Origin: Elusimicrobiales bacterium
GTDB lineage: Bacteria > Elusimicrobiota > Elusimicrobia > Elusimicrobiales > UBA9959
Direction of reading: 5' to 3'
Assembly (NCBI GenBank): GCA_026419335.1
Contig: JANZZP010000049.1
Coordinates: forward strand, 1 to 32,084
DNA length: 32,084 bases
The notes below the pieces were generated by a model, which was not told the DNA's origin, did no database searches, and was given only the letters and a program-made list of their open reading frames with translations. Position 1 is the stretch's first letter. Each line of letters begins with the position of its first letter. Shown here piece after piece: positions 1-7,024 of this stretch. Position numbers and translations under genes: made by a program.

Positions 1-747
1 TTATATAATTATGATAGTGGAAAAAAATTTATTTTAGTTGCTGCAACTGGAAATGATGGTATTGAGAATATAGCTATGCCTGCAAATTGTAGTGGAGTTG
101 TTGCTGTTGGGGCTAGCGATGAATCAGATAATATTACTTCATTTTCTAATTATGGCAGTATAATGAAGATAAATGGCCTTTCTGCTCCAGGAACGAATAT
201 ATTTACGACTTTACCAGGAATTGCTTGGGGATCTATTTATGGAAGTAATTTAATTAGTGGAACTTCCTTTTCTGCTCCTATGGTTAGTGCAGTTATGGGT
301 GCTGTATGGGGTAGAAGACCAACTTATAATAATTCACAAGTTATTAATATTGTTAAAAAAACTGCAAGAGATGTAAATGAAGATGGACCTGATAAAAAAT
401 ATGGATGGGGCATAGTTGATATGTATAAGGCATTATCTTATCTTGAAGCTGATTTAACTGAAAAAGGTATAAATTATGATTTAGTTGCTTGGCCTAATCC
501 CTTTTATATATCTAAACATGGTTATATTAAATTTTTTGTTAAAAGTGATATGATATATCCGGATGACAAATTAATGATTTTTGATTTTTCAGGTGCGTTT
601 GTAGCTTGGGTGGAGAAAGATTCAACAAAAGGTTTTTTATGGGATGGAAAAAATTCTGCTGGACATTATGTTGCTCCTGGAGCTTATATTGCTTATTACA
701 AATCTGAAAAAGGTAGTGCTAAAACTAAATTTGTTGTTTTAAGATGA
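1..747 (+). CDS. Secreted subtilisin-like (S8) serine peptidase, C-terminal part
   Basis: The reading frame is open from base 1, so the N-terminus with the catalytic Asp and His lies outside the window. Visible are the oxyanion-hole Asn in AATGND (visible residue 18) and the nucleophile motif SGTSFSAP with Ser codon 265-267, both hallmarks of subtilases. After the catalytic core comes a helical segment ending in a YGWG-VD motif, then about 90 residues with FxNPF and WDGKN-x-G-x-x-VAPGAY, the pattern of a FlgD-like Ig domain often found at the C-terminus of secreted proteins. It is probably exported and degrades or processes extracytoplasmic protein. It overlaps the next gene by 4 bases (ATGA), so the two are probably co-translated. 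The family is certain; substrate and localisation are inferred. Confidence 0.9.
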   Translation, partial: LYNYDSGKKFILVAATGNDGIENIAMPANCSGVVAVGASDESDNITSFSNYGSIMKINGLSAPGTNIFTTLPGIAWGSIYGSNLISGTSFSAPMVSAVMGAVWGRRPTYNNSQVINIVKKTARDVNEDGPDKKYGWGIVDMYKALSYLEADLTEKGINYDLVAWPNPFYISKHGYIKFFVKSDMIYPDDKLMIFDFSGAFVAWVEKDSTKGFLWDGKNSAGHYVAPGAYIAYYKSEKGSAKTKFVVLR

Positions 748-1094
748 AGATTCTTTATAATGTTACAAGAAATTTAGTAGTTAGTAATAATTTGTCTATT
801 GCTGATACGTTTTTCAAAAGGCTTTTTGGGTTAATGCCTAGAAAAGAAATGAAGGTTGGTTATGGTTTAATGATAGTTAATTGTATGTCTGTTCATAGTT
901 GCTTTATGTCTTTTCCAATAGATGTGGCTTTTGTTGATAAATATTTTAGAGTTATAGATTTAATTACTCTTAAACCTTGGAGATTTTCAAAAATTTATTT
1001 TAATGCTAAACATGTTTTTGAATTTACTAGTGGTTATCTATATGATAAAATATCTCTTGGAGATGTTCTTCAAATTAGAGAGGGTAAAAATTGA
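744..1094 (+). CDS. DUF192 family protein
   Basis: A 116-residue protein with the DUF192 (COG1430) pattern: FxxRLFGLM near residue 25, then a small beta-rich domain with HSCFMSFPIDVAFVD matching the family core (H-x-F-x-M-x-x-x-I-D-x-x-F-x-D). The biochemical function of DUF192 is unknown. Many members carry a signal peptide; this one starts directly with the domain, so it is probably cytoplasmic. There is no clear Shine-Dalgarno site, and the ATG overlaps the upstream stop (ATGA), so translation is likely coupled to the subtilase gene. Its stop codon touches the following GspE/PilB start. DUF192 genes beside pilus or secretion ATPases fit a role in envelope protein traffic, but that is inference. 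Confidence 0.85.
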   Translation: MKILYNVTRNLVVSNNLSIADTFFKRLFGLMPRKEMKVGYGLMIVNCMSVHSCFMSFPIDVAFVDKYFRVIDLITLKPWRFSKIYFNAKHVFEFTSGYLYDKISLGDVLQIREGKN

Positions 1095-2872
1095 TGGCTA
1101 TTGTACAGAAAAGAAAAAATTTTGAGGAGATATTTATAAATAATGGTTTAGTTAAAGATAGAGATGAATATCTTAATTATCTTAAAGAAGCTGAATCTGC
1201 AAAAAAAGATATTATTTCATATTTATGTGAAAAAAAGGTTATTAATGAGTTGAAACTTATCAAAATTTTAAGTTATGAATTTGGGTATAAAGCAGTAGAT
1301 CTTTCAAAACTTGAACTATCACAAGATATTCTCTCAATTATTCCAGAACAGATAGCAAGAAAATATGTATGTATTGCTTTTCACAAAAAAGATAATGAAC
1401 TACATATAGCTATGGCAGATCCTAGAGATTTTGTAGTAGTTGAGGATATATCTCTTAGGACAGGATATAATGTTATTCCCTACATTTCGCTCCCTCATTG
1501 GATAAATAAACTAATAGAAAAAGCTTATGGTGTTCAAACAGCAGTAAGTGTACAAAAAATAGTTGAGGAAATTTCTCAAAAAACTACAGAGGTTGAAATA
1601 TCTCAACTTACTGAAGAAAAAAAAGATATAACTGATATAGATCCTTCTGCTCCTGAGGTTGAAAAAATAGTTAATGGTATATTTCTAACAGCATTAAGTA
1701 TGCGAGCTAGTGATATACATATTGAACCGTTTGAAGATCCATCTGGTAAGAATTCAAGGATAATTGTTAGATATAGAGTTGATGGTAACTTAAAACCTGC
1801 TCCCTTCAACATCCCATGGAGTTTTAGAAATGCTGTGATTGCAAAAATAAAAATAATGACTAATTCTATGAATATTACAGAAAGAAGGATACCTCAAAGT
1901 GGTAGAATACAACTTATGGCTGGTGGGCGTCCAATAGAATTTAGGGTTGAAGTTATTCCAACAGTTTATGGTGAATCATGTGTTATGAGAATACTTGATA
2001 GAAAAGCAGTACAAGTGGATATAAAGAAATTAGGTTTTTTAGATGATACTTTAGAAACATTTTTGCATCTCCTTGAAGGGATAGGAGGTAAAAAAAATTT
2101 TGGACTTATACTTGTGTGTGGTCCTACTGGTTCTGGTAAATCAACTACTCTTTATGCTGCTCTTAATTATGTTAATAGACCAGATATTAAGATACTTACA
2201 GCAGAACATCCTGTAGAATATAATCTTGATGGGATAATTCAGGTTCCTGTTAATCCTGATATAAAGTTAGGAGAAAATAAGAAATTTGATTTTGCTCTCG
2301 CTCTAAGGTCTTTTTTACGACTTGATCCTGATGTAATAATGGTTGGTGAAATAAGAGACCAAGAAACAGCTGAAATAGCAATGGAAGCTGCTATGACTGG
2401 ACATTTGGTTTTTTCTACAATACATACAAATGATGCCCCTTCAAGTGTTTCACGATTAATTGAAATGGGTATTCCAAACTATATAGTTGCTTCTACTCTA
2501 AAAGCAGTTTTAGCCCAAAGGCTTTCTAGAAAATTATGCGATGAGTGTAAGGTAAGTTACACAATAAAACCTGAAGAAAAAAAAGTATTTGAAGAATATG
2601 GGATAGGAATAAAAAATGATACTGTTTTATATATGCCTGGTGGTTGTAAGAACTGTAATGATACTGGGTTTAAAGGTAGAATTGGATTGCATGAACTTTT
2701 GGTGATGGATGATACATTAAGAGAACTTATACTTAAAGAATATGCTAGTGACCCTATTAAAAAACTTGCTATATCGAGAGGGATGAGACCACTTGTTATA
2801 GATGGTCTTATGAAAGTACTTAAAGGTTTAACAACAGTTAAAGAGGTTTTAGGTGGAACTGCAGACAAGTGA
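1094..2872 (+). CDS. GspE/PilB-type secretion or pilus assembly ATPase
   Basis: This is the hexameric cytoplasmic ATPase that powers pilus or pseudopilus assembly. It has an N-terminal MshEN/GspE-N domain (about residues 1-150), then Walker A GPTGSGKST (343-351), the aspartate-box region, and Walker B with DPDVIMVGEIRD (411-422) followed by the GHLVFSTIHTNDA His box. Near the C-terminus a zinc-binding pair CDEC...CKNC precedes the conserved GRIGLHELL, as in GspE/PilB and not PilT. A TTG codon sits just before, at 1091, but ATG at 1094 lies 9 bases after GAGAGGG and is preferred (592 residues, usual size). It overlaps the DUF192 stop by one base. The pilin, prepilin peptidase and RDD-pilin protein in this window are plausible partners. 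PilB versus GspE cannot be settled without PilC/PilQ or Gsp neighbours. Confidence 0.95.
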   Translation: MAIVQKRKNFEEIFINNGLVKDRDEYLNYLKEAESAKKDIISYLCEKKVINELKLIKILSYEFGYKAVDLSKLELSQDILSIIPEQIARKYVCIAFHKKDNELHIAMADPRDFVVVEDISLRTGYNVIPYISLPHWINKLIEKAYGVQTAVSVQKIVEEISQKTTEVEISQLTEEKKDITDIDPSAPEVEKIVNGIFLTALSMRASDIHIEPFEDPSGKNSRIIVRYRVDGNLKPAPFNIPWSFRNAVIAKIKIMTNSMNITERRIPQSGRIQLMAGGRPIEFRVEVIPTVYGESCVMRILDRKAVQVDIKKLGFLDDTLETFLHLLEGIGGKKNFGLILVCGPTGSGKSTTLYAALNYVNRPDIKILTAEHPVEYNLDGIIQVPVNPDIKLGENKKFDFALALRSFLRLDPDVIMVGEIRDQETAEIAMEAAMTGHLVFSTIHTNDAPSSVSRLIEMGIPNYIVASTLKAVLAQRLSRKLCDECKVSYTIKPEEKKVFEEYGIGIKNDTVLYMPGGCKNCNDTGFKGRIGLHELLVMDDTLRELILKEYASDPIKKLAISRGMRPLVIDGLMKVLKGLTTVKEVLGGTADK

Positions 2873-3707
2873 AAGGACTCAATTTTATAAAGATATACGC
2901 ATAGAAGATTTTTTTGATATCTATTTTTATCATCCAATAGGTTTTAAATTTGCTTTGTTTTTTCGTAACATAAATCTTTCTCCAAATTTTGTTTCTGTAA
3001 TATCTATGTTTGTAGGAATTTTGGGTGGATTTTTGATATATATGGATTATTTTTTATTTGGAAGTATTTTTATAGTTTTATCCAGTATATTTGATAGCAC
3101 TGATGGACAGCTTGCAAGGATGAAGAATATATCTTCTTATTATGGAAGAATTATTGATGGTATTTGTGGATATGTAGTTTTTATTTCAGTTTATATTGCT
3201 ATATATCTTAAATTTAAACATATTTATGGTGAGTTGAATTATTTGTTGCTTATGTTTATTGCTGGTGTTTCGAATATTATGCATAGCAGTGTGTATGATT
3301 TTTATAGAACTTCCTTTCTCGCAGTTAAAAAAAATGATTATTTATTTTTATCTAAATTGTATAAAAATAAGATTTCTTTTCTTTATTCTATATATCTTTG
3401 TTTTCAAAATATTTTAGTTGGGAAACATATTAAATTATTAAGAATCTTTGAATCTATGAATAAAAATCAAATTTTTGAGAAGTCAAAAAATTTTTATGAA
3501 GAGAATATGCTTTCAACCATGCAATTAGTAAATATACTTGGAGATAATTGGAAAATAAATGGTTTAATATTACTTAGTTTGATAGGGAGAATTGATTTAT
3601 TTTTCTGGTATGTTATTATAATTTTAAATCTTATATTCATTATAGTTATTTTAATTCAAAGAAAAAAAGAAAGTGTAATTTTAAATTTTATAAGGGAGAG
3701 ATTATGA
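2853..3707 (+). CDS. CDP-alcohol phosphatidyltransferase family membrane protein, atypical active site
   Basis: This is an integral membrane enzyme family that transfers a phosphatidyl or related group from a CDP-alcohol onto an alcohol acceptor. The signature D-x2-D-G-x2-A-R-x8-G-x3-D is present: D81, D84, G85, A88, R89, G98, D102. The fourth aspartate, expected at 106, is Gly (codon 3168-3170). Several hydrophobic segments surround the motif. A long hydrophilic insertion (about residues 145-235) carries YDFYR and precedes a last hydrophobic hairpin, making the protein longer (284 residues) than simple PgsA/PssA enzymes. The start is GTG at 2853, preceded by AAGAGG with a 6-base spacer; it overlaps the ATPase gene by 20 bases. 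Family membership is clear; the substrate, and whether it is active, are not. Confidence 0.85.
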   Translation: MELQTSERTQFYKDIRIEDFFDIYFYHPIGFKFALFFRNINLSPNFVSVISMFVGILGGFLIYMDYFLFGSIFIVLSSIFDSTDGQLARMKNISSYYGRIIDGICGYVVFISVYIAIYLKFKHIYGELNYLLLMFIAGVSNIMHSSVYDFYRTSFLAVKKNDYLFLSKLYKNKISFLYSIYLCFQNILVGKHIKLLRIFESMNKNQIFEKSKNFYEENMLSTMQLVNILGDNWKINGLILLSLIGRIDLFFWYVIIILNLIFIIVILIQRKKESVILNFIRERL

Positions 3708-4414
3708 TTTTAAAAATACTAGTTTGTTTCTTTATGAATATCATCTTAGCATCTGATTATTCTGATTTTTATAATACTACTGATAAAAGTTTAATTAATG
3801 CATTTGCTAAAGATATGTCTTTCATAACAACCTCTTCTATTTTTTATAGTGGTAGAACATTAGGATTTGGTGGTTTTTCGGTTAATTATAAAAATTCTTA
3901 TCTTGTGAAAAATTTGGCTAAAAATTCAGTTATTAAAGAAAAGGAATCTATAAATATTTCTTTTATCCAAATAGAAACAGGGCTTCCTTATCGCATAGAT
4001 AGTTTTCTACGAGCTGGGTGGAGTGAGGGTTATAGTTTAATTGGTGGTGGTATTAAATATGGTCTTAAAAATGTTACTGATGAATTATATGGAATAAATA
4101 TAGTAATATCTTTTTATTCGCATATGGGGCTTTATAAGCATTTTTATATATTATCTTTTGGTAGTCAATTATTGATATCAACAAAAATTTCTAATTATCT
4201 TATGCCTTTTATAGGAGGTGGTTTTGAGAATTCTAAATTTGTGGTTAAATCGCATTCAGATTCAACTTTAATAGGTGATAAGTTTTATAATACTTTATAT
4301 AAAGGTATTTGTGGTTTAAGATTTAAATTTGGTTGGTTTAATTTTGCTACTTCTTATGAAATTTATAACTTAGGTCCTTACCTTTTAAGTGGAACTGCTG
4401 GCATTAGATTTTAA
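3704..4414 (+). CDS. Exported beta-barrel-like protein, unknown function
   Basis: A 236-residue protein not assigned to a named family. The first 16 residues form a hydrophobic signal-peptide-like stretch (MILKILVCFFMNIILA). The remainder has no transmembrane helices but many short alternating segments rich in Gly, Tyr, Phe and Ser, such as GFGGFSVNY and LIGGGIKYGL. It ends in GTAGIRF, a terminal aromatic residue typical of outer-membrane beta barrels inserted by BamA. An outer-membrane or periplasmic location is therefore likely but unproven. ATG overlaps the upstream stop (ATGA) and GGGAGAG precedes it, so it is the last gene of the co-directional cluster that begins with the subtilase. It ends 2 bases from the convergent smpB stop with no visible terminator hairpin between them. 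Confidence 0.7.
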   Translation: MILKILVCFFMNIILASDYSDFYNTTDKSLINAFAKDMSFITTSSIFYSGRTLGFGGFSVNYKNSYLVKNLAKNSVIKEKESINISFIQIETGLPYRIDSFLRAGWSEGYSLIGGGIKYGLKNVTDELYGINIVISFYSHMGLYKHFYILSFGSQLLISTKISNYLMPFIGGGFENSKFVVKSHSDSTLIGDKFYNTLYKGICGLRFKFGWFNFATSYEIYNLGPYLLSGTAGIRF

Positions 4415-4416
4415 TA

Positions 4417-4875
4417 TTATATTCCTATTTCTTTTTTTGTTTCTCTTCTTATATCTCTTTCTTTTAAGTAATCTTTTTTGTTATATTTCTTTTTTCCTCG
4501 TGCTATTGCTATTTTCAACTTTGCCCAACCATTTTTTAAAAATAGTTCAAGTACAATTATAGTGAATCCCTTTTTTTCTACTTGAGATTTAATTCTTTTA
4601 ATTTCATTTTTGTGTAACAATAACTTTCTTTTTCTAAATGGATCTAATATTATTGACGTATTATATTGATACGGTGTAATTTGCATCCCGTAAACAAATG
4701 CTTCTCCATTTTCTATTTTTATAAAAGCTGAGTTTATATTTACATGCTTTTGTCGTATAGATTTTATCTCCGGTCCTTTTAATTCTATCCCAGCTGTATA
4801 TATATCAAATATTTCATAATCAAATTTTGCTCTTCTATTTGTGGCTATTAGTTCTACTTTTTCGTTTTTTTTCAT
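4417..4875 (-). CDS. smpB: SsrA (tmRNA)-binding protein SmpB
   Basis: SmpB escorts tmRNA to stalled ribosomes for trans-translation. The sequence shows the family core: ATNRRAKFDYEI, then AGIELKGPEIKSIR, NINSAF, and the C-terminal basic tail with GKKKYNKKDYLKERD, as in canonical SmpB (152 residues, normal length). A TTG-initiated extension to 4911 exists, but it would include the promoter -35 box, so ATG at 4875 is chosen. There is no Shine-Dalgarno sequence upstream; instead a -10 element ends 7 bases before the ATG, predicting a leaderless or near-leaderless mRNA. The gene is convergent with the upstream + cluster and divergent from tRNA-Leu. The ssrA gene itself is not in the window. Confidence 0.95.
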   Translation of the reverse strand: MKKNEKVELIATNRRAKFDYEIFDIYTAGIELKGPEIKSIRQKHVNINSAFIKIENGEAFVYGMQITPYQYNTSIILDPFRKRKLLLHKNEIKRIKSQVEKKGFTIIVLELFLKNGWAKLKIAIARGKKKYNKKDYLKERDIRRETKKEIGI

Positions 4876-4879
4876 AAAA

Positions 4880-4885
4880 TATAAT
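4880..4885 (+). promoter_or_regulatory. Possible -10 box for tRNA-Leu
   Basis: A consensus TATAAT lies 30 bases upstream of the tRNA-Leu 5' end and overlaps the smpB -10 on the other strand. No good -35 is visible, so this is a weak call. Confidence 0.35.
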
Positions 4886-4911
4886 TTAGCATTTAGTTTA
4901 TTTTGTGTCAA
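4883..4911 (-). promoter_or_regulatory. smpB promoter, predicted leaderless start
   Basis: Reading the minus strand there is a perfect TTGACA (4906-4911), a 17-base spacer ending in TGC, and TAAATT (4883-4888). Exactly 7 bases separate the -10 from the ATG, so transcription should begin at or next to the start codon. The spacing and TG extension are seen directly; promoter activity is inferred. Confidence 0.7.
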
Positions 4912-4915
4912 AACT

Positions 4916-5003
4916 GCCGAAGTGGCGGAATTGGTAGACGCGTACGGCTCAGGACCGTATATGTCCTAAAAGGACTTTGAGGGTTCGAATCCCTCCTTCG
5001 GCA
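4916..5003 (+). tRNA. tRNA-Leu (anticodon CAG)
   Basis: The acceptor stem GCCGAAG pairs with CTTCGGC. The D stem is GCG/CGC, the anticodon stem TACGG/CCGTA encloses loop CTCAGGA (anticodon CAG), there is a long variable arm (TGTCCT...AGGACT), and the T stem is GAGGG/CCCTC with TTCGAAT. The discriminator is A and CCA is not encoded. The long variable arm and A73 are normal for tRNA-Leu. It lies 17 bases upstream of the prepilin peptidase start. Confidence 0.97.
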
Positions 5004-5020
5004 TTATAATAGGCGAGAGT

Positions 5021-5797
5021 ATGATTGTTTATTTAATTGTTTTTTTAATTGGATTATGTATAGGAAGCTTTCTTAATGTTGTAATATATAGAAGTATTAA
5101 AGATATTTCAATTATATCCCCCCCTTCATTTTGTCCATTTTGTAAAACCCCAATTAAATGGTATGATAATATACCTATTTTAAGTTATATTTTACTTGGA
5201 GGCAGGTGTAGGGTATGTTCGTCTGAGATATCTATTAAGTATCCTATTGTTGAATTTTTATCTGGCCTTTTAACTCTTGTTTTTTATATTAAGTGGTGGT
5301 ATACTAATCAATGGTGGTTTTTTGGTTCTGTTTTAGTTGTATATATTCTTATAGTTATTTCTGTTATTGATATTGAAGTAATGATGTTATCTGACTTGTT
5401 TTCTTATCTTCTTGTAATATTTGGATTTATTTTTTCATTTTCAAATCCTATGTTTGAAGGAAAGGTTTATGAAAGATTTTTGAGTTCTTTTTATGGTGTT
5501 ATTTCAGGCGCTGGTTTTATGTATTTACTTCTAATTACTGCTAAGATGATATATAAAAAAGATGCAGTGGGTGAAGGTGATGTTTTTTTGCTTGGCGGAA
5601 TAGGCAGTATTGTAGGTATTTATGGTATATTTGATATTATATTTATGTCTTCGTTAATTGGCTCTGTATATGGTGTTTATGCGATATTAACAAAAAACGC
5701 ATCTAGATATTCAGCAATACCATTTGGACCTTTCCTTGCTATTGCCTGTATACTCAAAATATTTCATCCTTTTAGTATCACATCAGTATTTTTTTGA
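5021..5797 (+). CDS. pilD: Type IV prepilin leader peptidase/N-methyltransferase
   Basis: An inner-membrane aspartyl protease that cleaves class III signal peptides of prepilins and N-methylates the new N-terminus. The N-terminal GSFLNVVIYR and the zinc-binding CPFC...CRVC pairs (C38, C41, C63, C66) mark the methyltransferase portion. The catalytic aspartates are in IDIEVMMLSD (D117) and the GxGD motif GEGD (D187). There are about eight hydrophobic segments and 258 residues, full length. GGCGAG precedes ATG 5021, and a TATAAT at 5005-5010 overlaps the tRNA-Leu 3' end and could give it its own promoter. It should process the pilin encoded convergently at 5879-6340, and any pseudopilins. Confidence 0.95.
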   Translation: MIVYLIVFLIGLCIGSFLNVVIYRSIKDISIISPPSFCPFCKTPIKWYDNIPILSYILLGGRCRVCSSEISIKYPIVEFLSGLLTLVFYIKWWYTNQWWFFGSVLVVYILIVISVIDIEVMMLSDLFSYLLVIFGFIFSFSNPMFEGKVYERFLSSFYGVISGAGFMYLLLITAKMIYKKDAVGEGDVFLLGGIGSIVGIYGIFDIIFMSSLIGSVYGVYAILTKNASRYSAIPFGPFLAIACILKIFHPFSITSVFF

Positions 5798-5802
5798 AGA
5801 AT

Positions 5803-5838
5803 AAAAAAACACCCTCTCACCTTCATTTTGAGAGGGTG
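5803..5838 (-). terminator. Rho-independent terminator of the pilin gene
   Basis: A perfect 10-bp inverted repeat (CACCCTCTCA 5810-5819 / TGAGAGGGTG 5829-5838) has a 9-base loop. On the minus strand it is followed by seven T, so it terminates the pilin transcript. On the plus strand only a short T run follows, so it may act weakly on pilD as well. Confidence 0.85.
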
Positions 5839-5878
5839 CTTTAAAAACACAGTTTTATTATATCAATTTACTTATTAA

Positions 5879-6340
5879 TTAATAACTTGTCCAAGCATTT
5901 CCTTTAAGATCAGCAGCATTGCAGTTTACTCTTAAATCACCCCATGTGTTGCTTGTTGAAAGTCCATCATATGACCAACCACCGGCATTAGATACATTTG
6001 TTGCTGGTGAGTTGTGAACTACATTAGCAACTTCAGCACAGCCTGTTTTTGGAAGTTTTGTTACTGCGATTTCGCTGATATACTTTGGAACAAGTATTGA
6101 TGTGAAAGTGTTAGATATATCAGTTCCGTTACTAGTCCCACTTGATACTTGTATAAACTTTCCCTCATTATCGCTGTAATATACTTGTAATGCTCCTCTT
6201 ATTGCGGTTAATTGTCCTTTAGTTGCCCCCTCTTTTGATTTATCAACCATATCAGAGAATTTAGGGATTGCAACGGCAGCAAGTATTCCGATTATGACGA
6301 CCACTATCATTAACTCAACTAATGTAAACGCTTTTCTCAT
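5879..6340 (-). CDS. Type IV major pilin / GspG-like pseudopilin
   Basis: A structural subunit of a type IV pilus or pseudopilus. The class III leader is MRKA followed by mature F-T-L-V-E-L-M-I-V-V-V and a 25-residue hydrophobic helix; Glu is at mature position 5. The -1 residue is Ala (A4) rather than the usual Gly. The rest is a globular domain with two Cys and the C-terminal GGWSYD...WGDLRVNC pattern of pilins with a terminal disulfide loop. The start is ATG 6340: the upstream GTG is part of the Shine-Dalgarno stretch AGGAGGAGGTGG (6346-6357). This strong site and its own promoter suggest high expression, as expected for a major pilin. It probably depends on the nearby PilD and the GspE/PilB ATPase. 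Confidence 0.93.
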   Translation of the reverse strand: MRKAFTLVELMIVVVIIGILAAVAIPKFSDMVDKSKEGATKGQLTAIRGALQVYYSDNEGKFIQVSSGTSNGTDISNTFTSILVPKYISEIAVTKLPKTGCAEVANVVHNSPATNVSNAGGWSYDGLSTSNTWGDLRVNCNAADLKGNAWTSY

Positions 6341-6372
6341 AATTTCCACCTCCTCCTAAATATTATAATAAA

Positions 6373-6401
6373 CTTTTACCATTTTTTAGTTATTATGTCA
6401 A
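6373..6401 (-). promoter_or_regulatory. Pilin gene promoter
   Basis: On the minus strand a perfect TTGACA (6396-6401) is followed by a 17-base spacer ending in TGG and then TAAAAG (6373-6378), an extended -10. The predicted leader is about 26 bases and contains the strong ribosome binding site. Confidence 0.55.
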
Positions 6402-6428
6402 TAGTATTAAATTATTTTTAAATATTCA

Positions 6429-6516
6429 CGGAAGGGGAGGGATTCGAACCCTCGATACGCTTTTGGCGTATACAGACTCTCCAGGTCTGCGCCTTAAACC
6501 GCTCGGCCACCCTTCC
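6429..6516 (-). tRNA. tRNA-Ser (anticodon GGA)
   Basis: The acceptor stem is GGAAGGG/CCCTTCC with discriminator G73, the serine identity base. The anticodon loop CTGGAGA gives GGA, there is a long variable arm (TATACGC/GCGTATC), and the T arm is GAGGG-TTCGAAT-CCCTC. CCA is not encoded. It lies just downstream of tRNA-Tyr and is probably co-transcribed with it. Confidence 0.97.
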
Positions 6517-6553
6517 TGATTTTAGGTATTGAATTTTTAAATAAAAATAAATA

Positions 6554-6641
6554 TGGTGGTTGGGGTAGGATTCGAACCTACGAAGGGCGAAAGCCCGACG
6601 GTTTTACAGACCGTTGCATTTGACCGCTCTGCCACCCAACC
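6554..6641 (-). tRNA. tRNA-Tyr (anticodon GTA)
   Basis: The acceptor stem is GGTTGGG/CCCAACC, the anticodon loop CTGTAAA gives GTA, and a long variable arm GGGC/GCCC is as expected for bacterial tRNA-Tyr. The T arm is GTAGG-TTCGAAT-CCTAC. The discriminator A (6557) is followed by an encoded CCA (6554-6556), unlike the other two tRNAs here. Confidence 0.97.
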
Positions 6642-6652
6642 ACTTCTTATAT

Positions 6653-6661
6653 AGTATAACA
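6653..6661 (-). promoter_or_regulatory. Extended -10 for the tRNA-Tyr/tRNA-Ser unit
   Basis: The minus strand reads TGT-TATACT, an extended -10 element, 11 bases before the mature tRNA-Tyr 5' end. No convincing -35 is seen. Confidence 0.5.
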
Positions 6662-6666
6662 AATTT

Positions 6667-6684
6667 AAAAACTTTCAGTAAAGT
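6667..6684 (-). terminator. Weak possible terminator after merR
   Basis: A 5-bp hairpin (ACTTT/AAAGT with a 4-base loop, 6671-6684) is followed on the minus strand by four T. It is short and A/T-rich, so termination of the long upstream operon here is only a possibility. Confidence 0.25.
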
Positions 6685-6685
6685 G

Positions 6686-7024
6686 TTAGATATTTTTTAT
6701 TATATCTTTTAGCTCTTTGTTCATTTCACTTAAAATTTTTTTATATCTTAATATTTCTTTTAATTCTTGTCTTGGTGTGTTGTTTAATAATTTTTTTGAA
6801 TGTAATATTTTTTTAATTCCTTCTAACGAATAACCATTTGAAATCATTTCCTTTATTTTTTCAATTATTTCTATATCTAATTGTGTATATCTACGATGTT
6901 TTGAATCAAGTCTGATTGGTTTGATTAAACCAATTTTCCTTTCCCAATATCTTAAAGTATACTTTTTTATTCCTGTTATCTTTGATGCTTCTTCAATTGT
7001 AAAGTAATTTTTTTTACCTGTCAT
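6686..7024 (-). CDS. MerR-family transcriptional regulator
   Basis: A 112-residue protein with an N-terminal winged-helix MerR DNA-binding domain. YFTIEEASKITGIKKYTLRYWERKIGL fits the recognition helix of the family in two adjoining parts, followed by RRYTQLDIEIIEKI and a GYSLEGIKKIL wing/helix. A short coiled-coil dimerisation helix follows. There are no Cys residues and no effector domain, so it is not a metal sensor of the classical MerR type; it resembles the MlrA/HspR-size subgroup. It overlaps the HU stop by 4 bases. A merR gene directly after an HU/IHF gene is a recurrent arrangement in several bacterial groups. Its target is unknown. Confidence 0.88.
   Translation of the reverse strand: MTGKKNYFTIEEASKITGIKKYTLRYWERKIGLIKPIRLDSKHRRYTQLDIEIIEKIKEMISNGYSLEGIKKILHSKKLLNNTPRQELKEILRYKKILSEMNKELKDIIKNI

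Noticed and set aside
4876..4911. TTG-initiated N-terminal extension of SmpB
   Set aside because: It would translate through the TTGACA/-10 promoter, has no ribosome binding site, and known SmpB proteins begin near MKKNEK.
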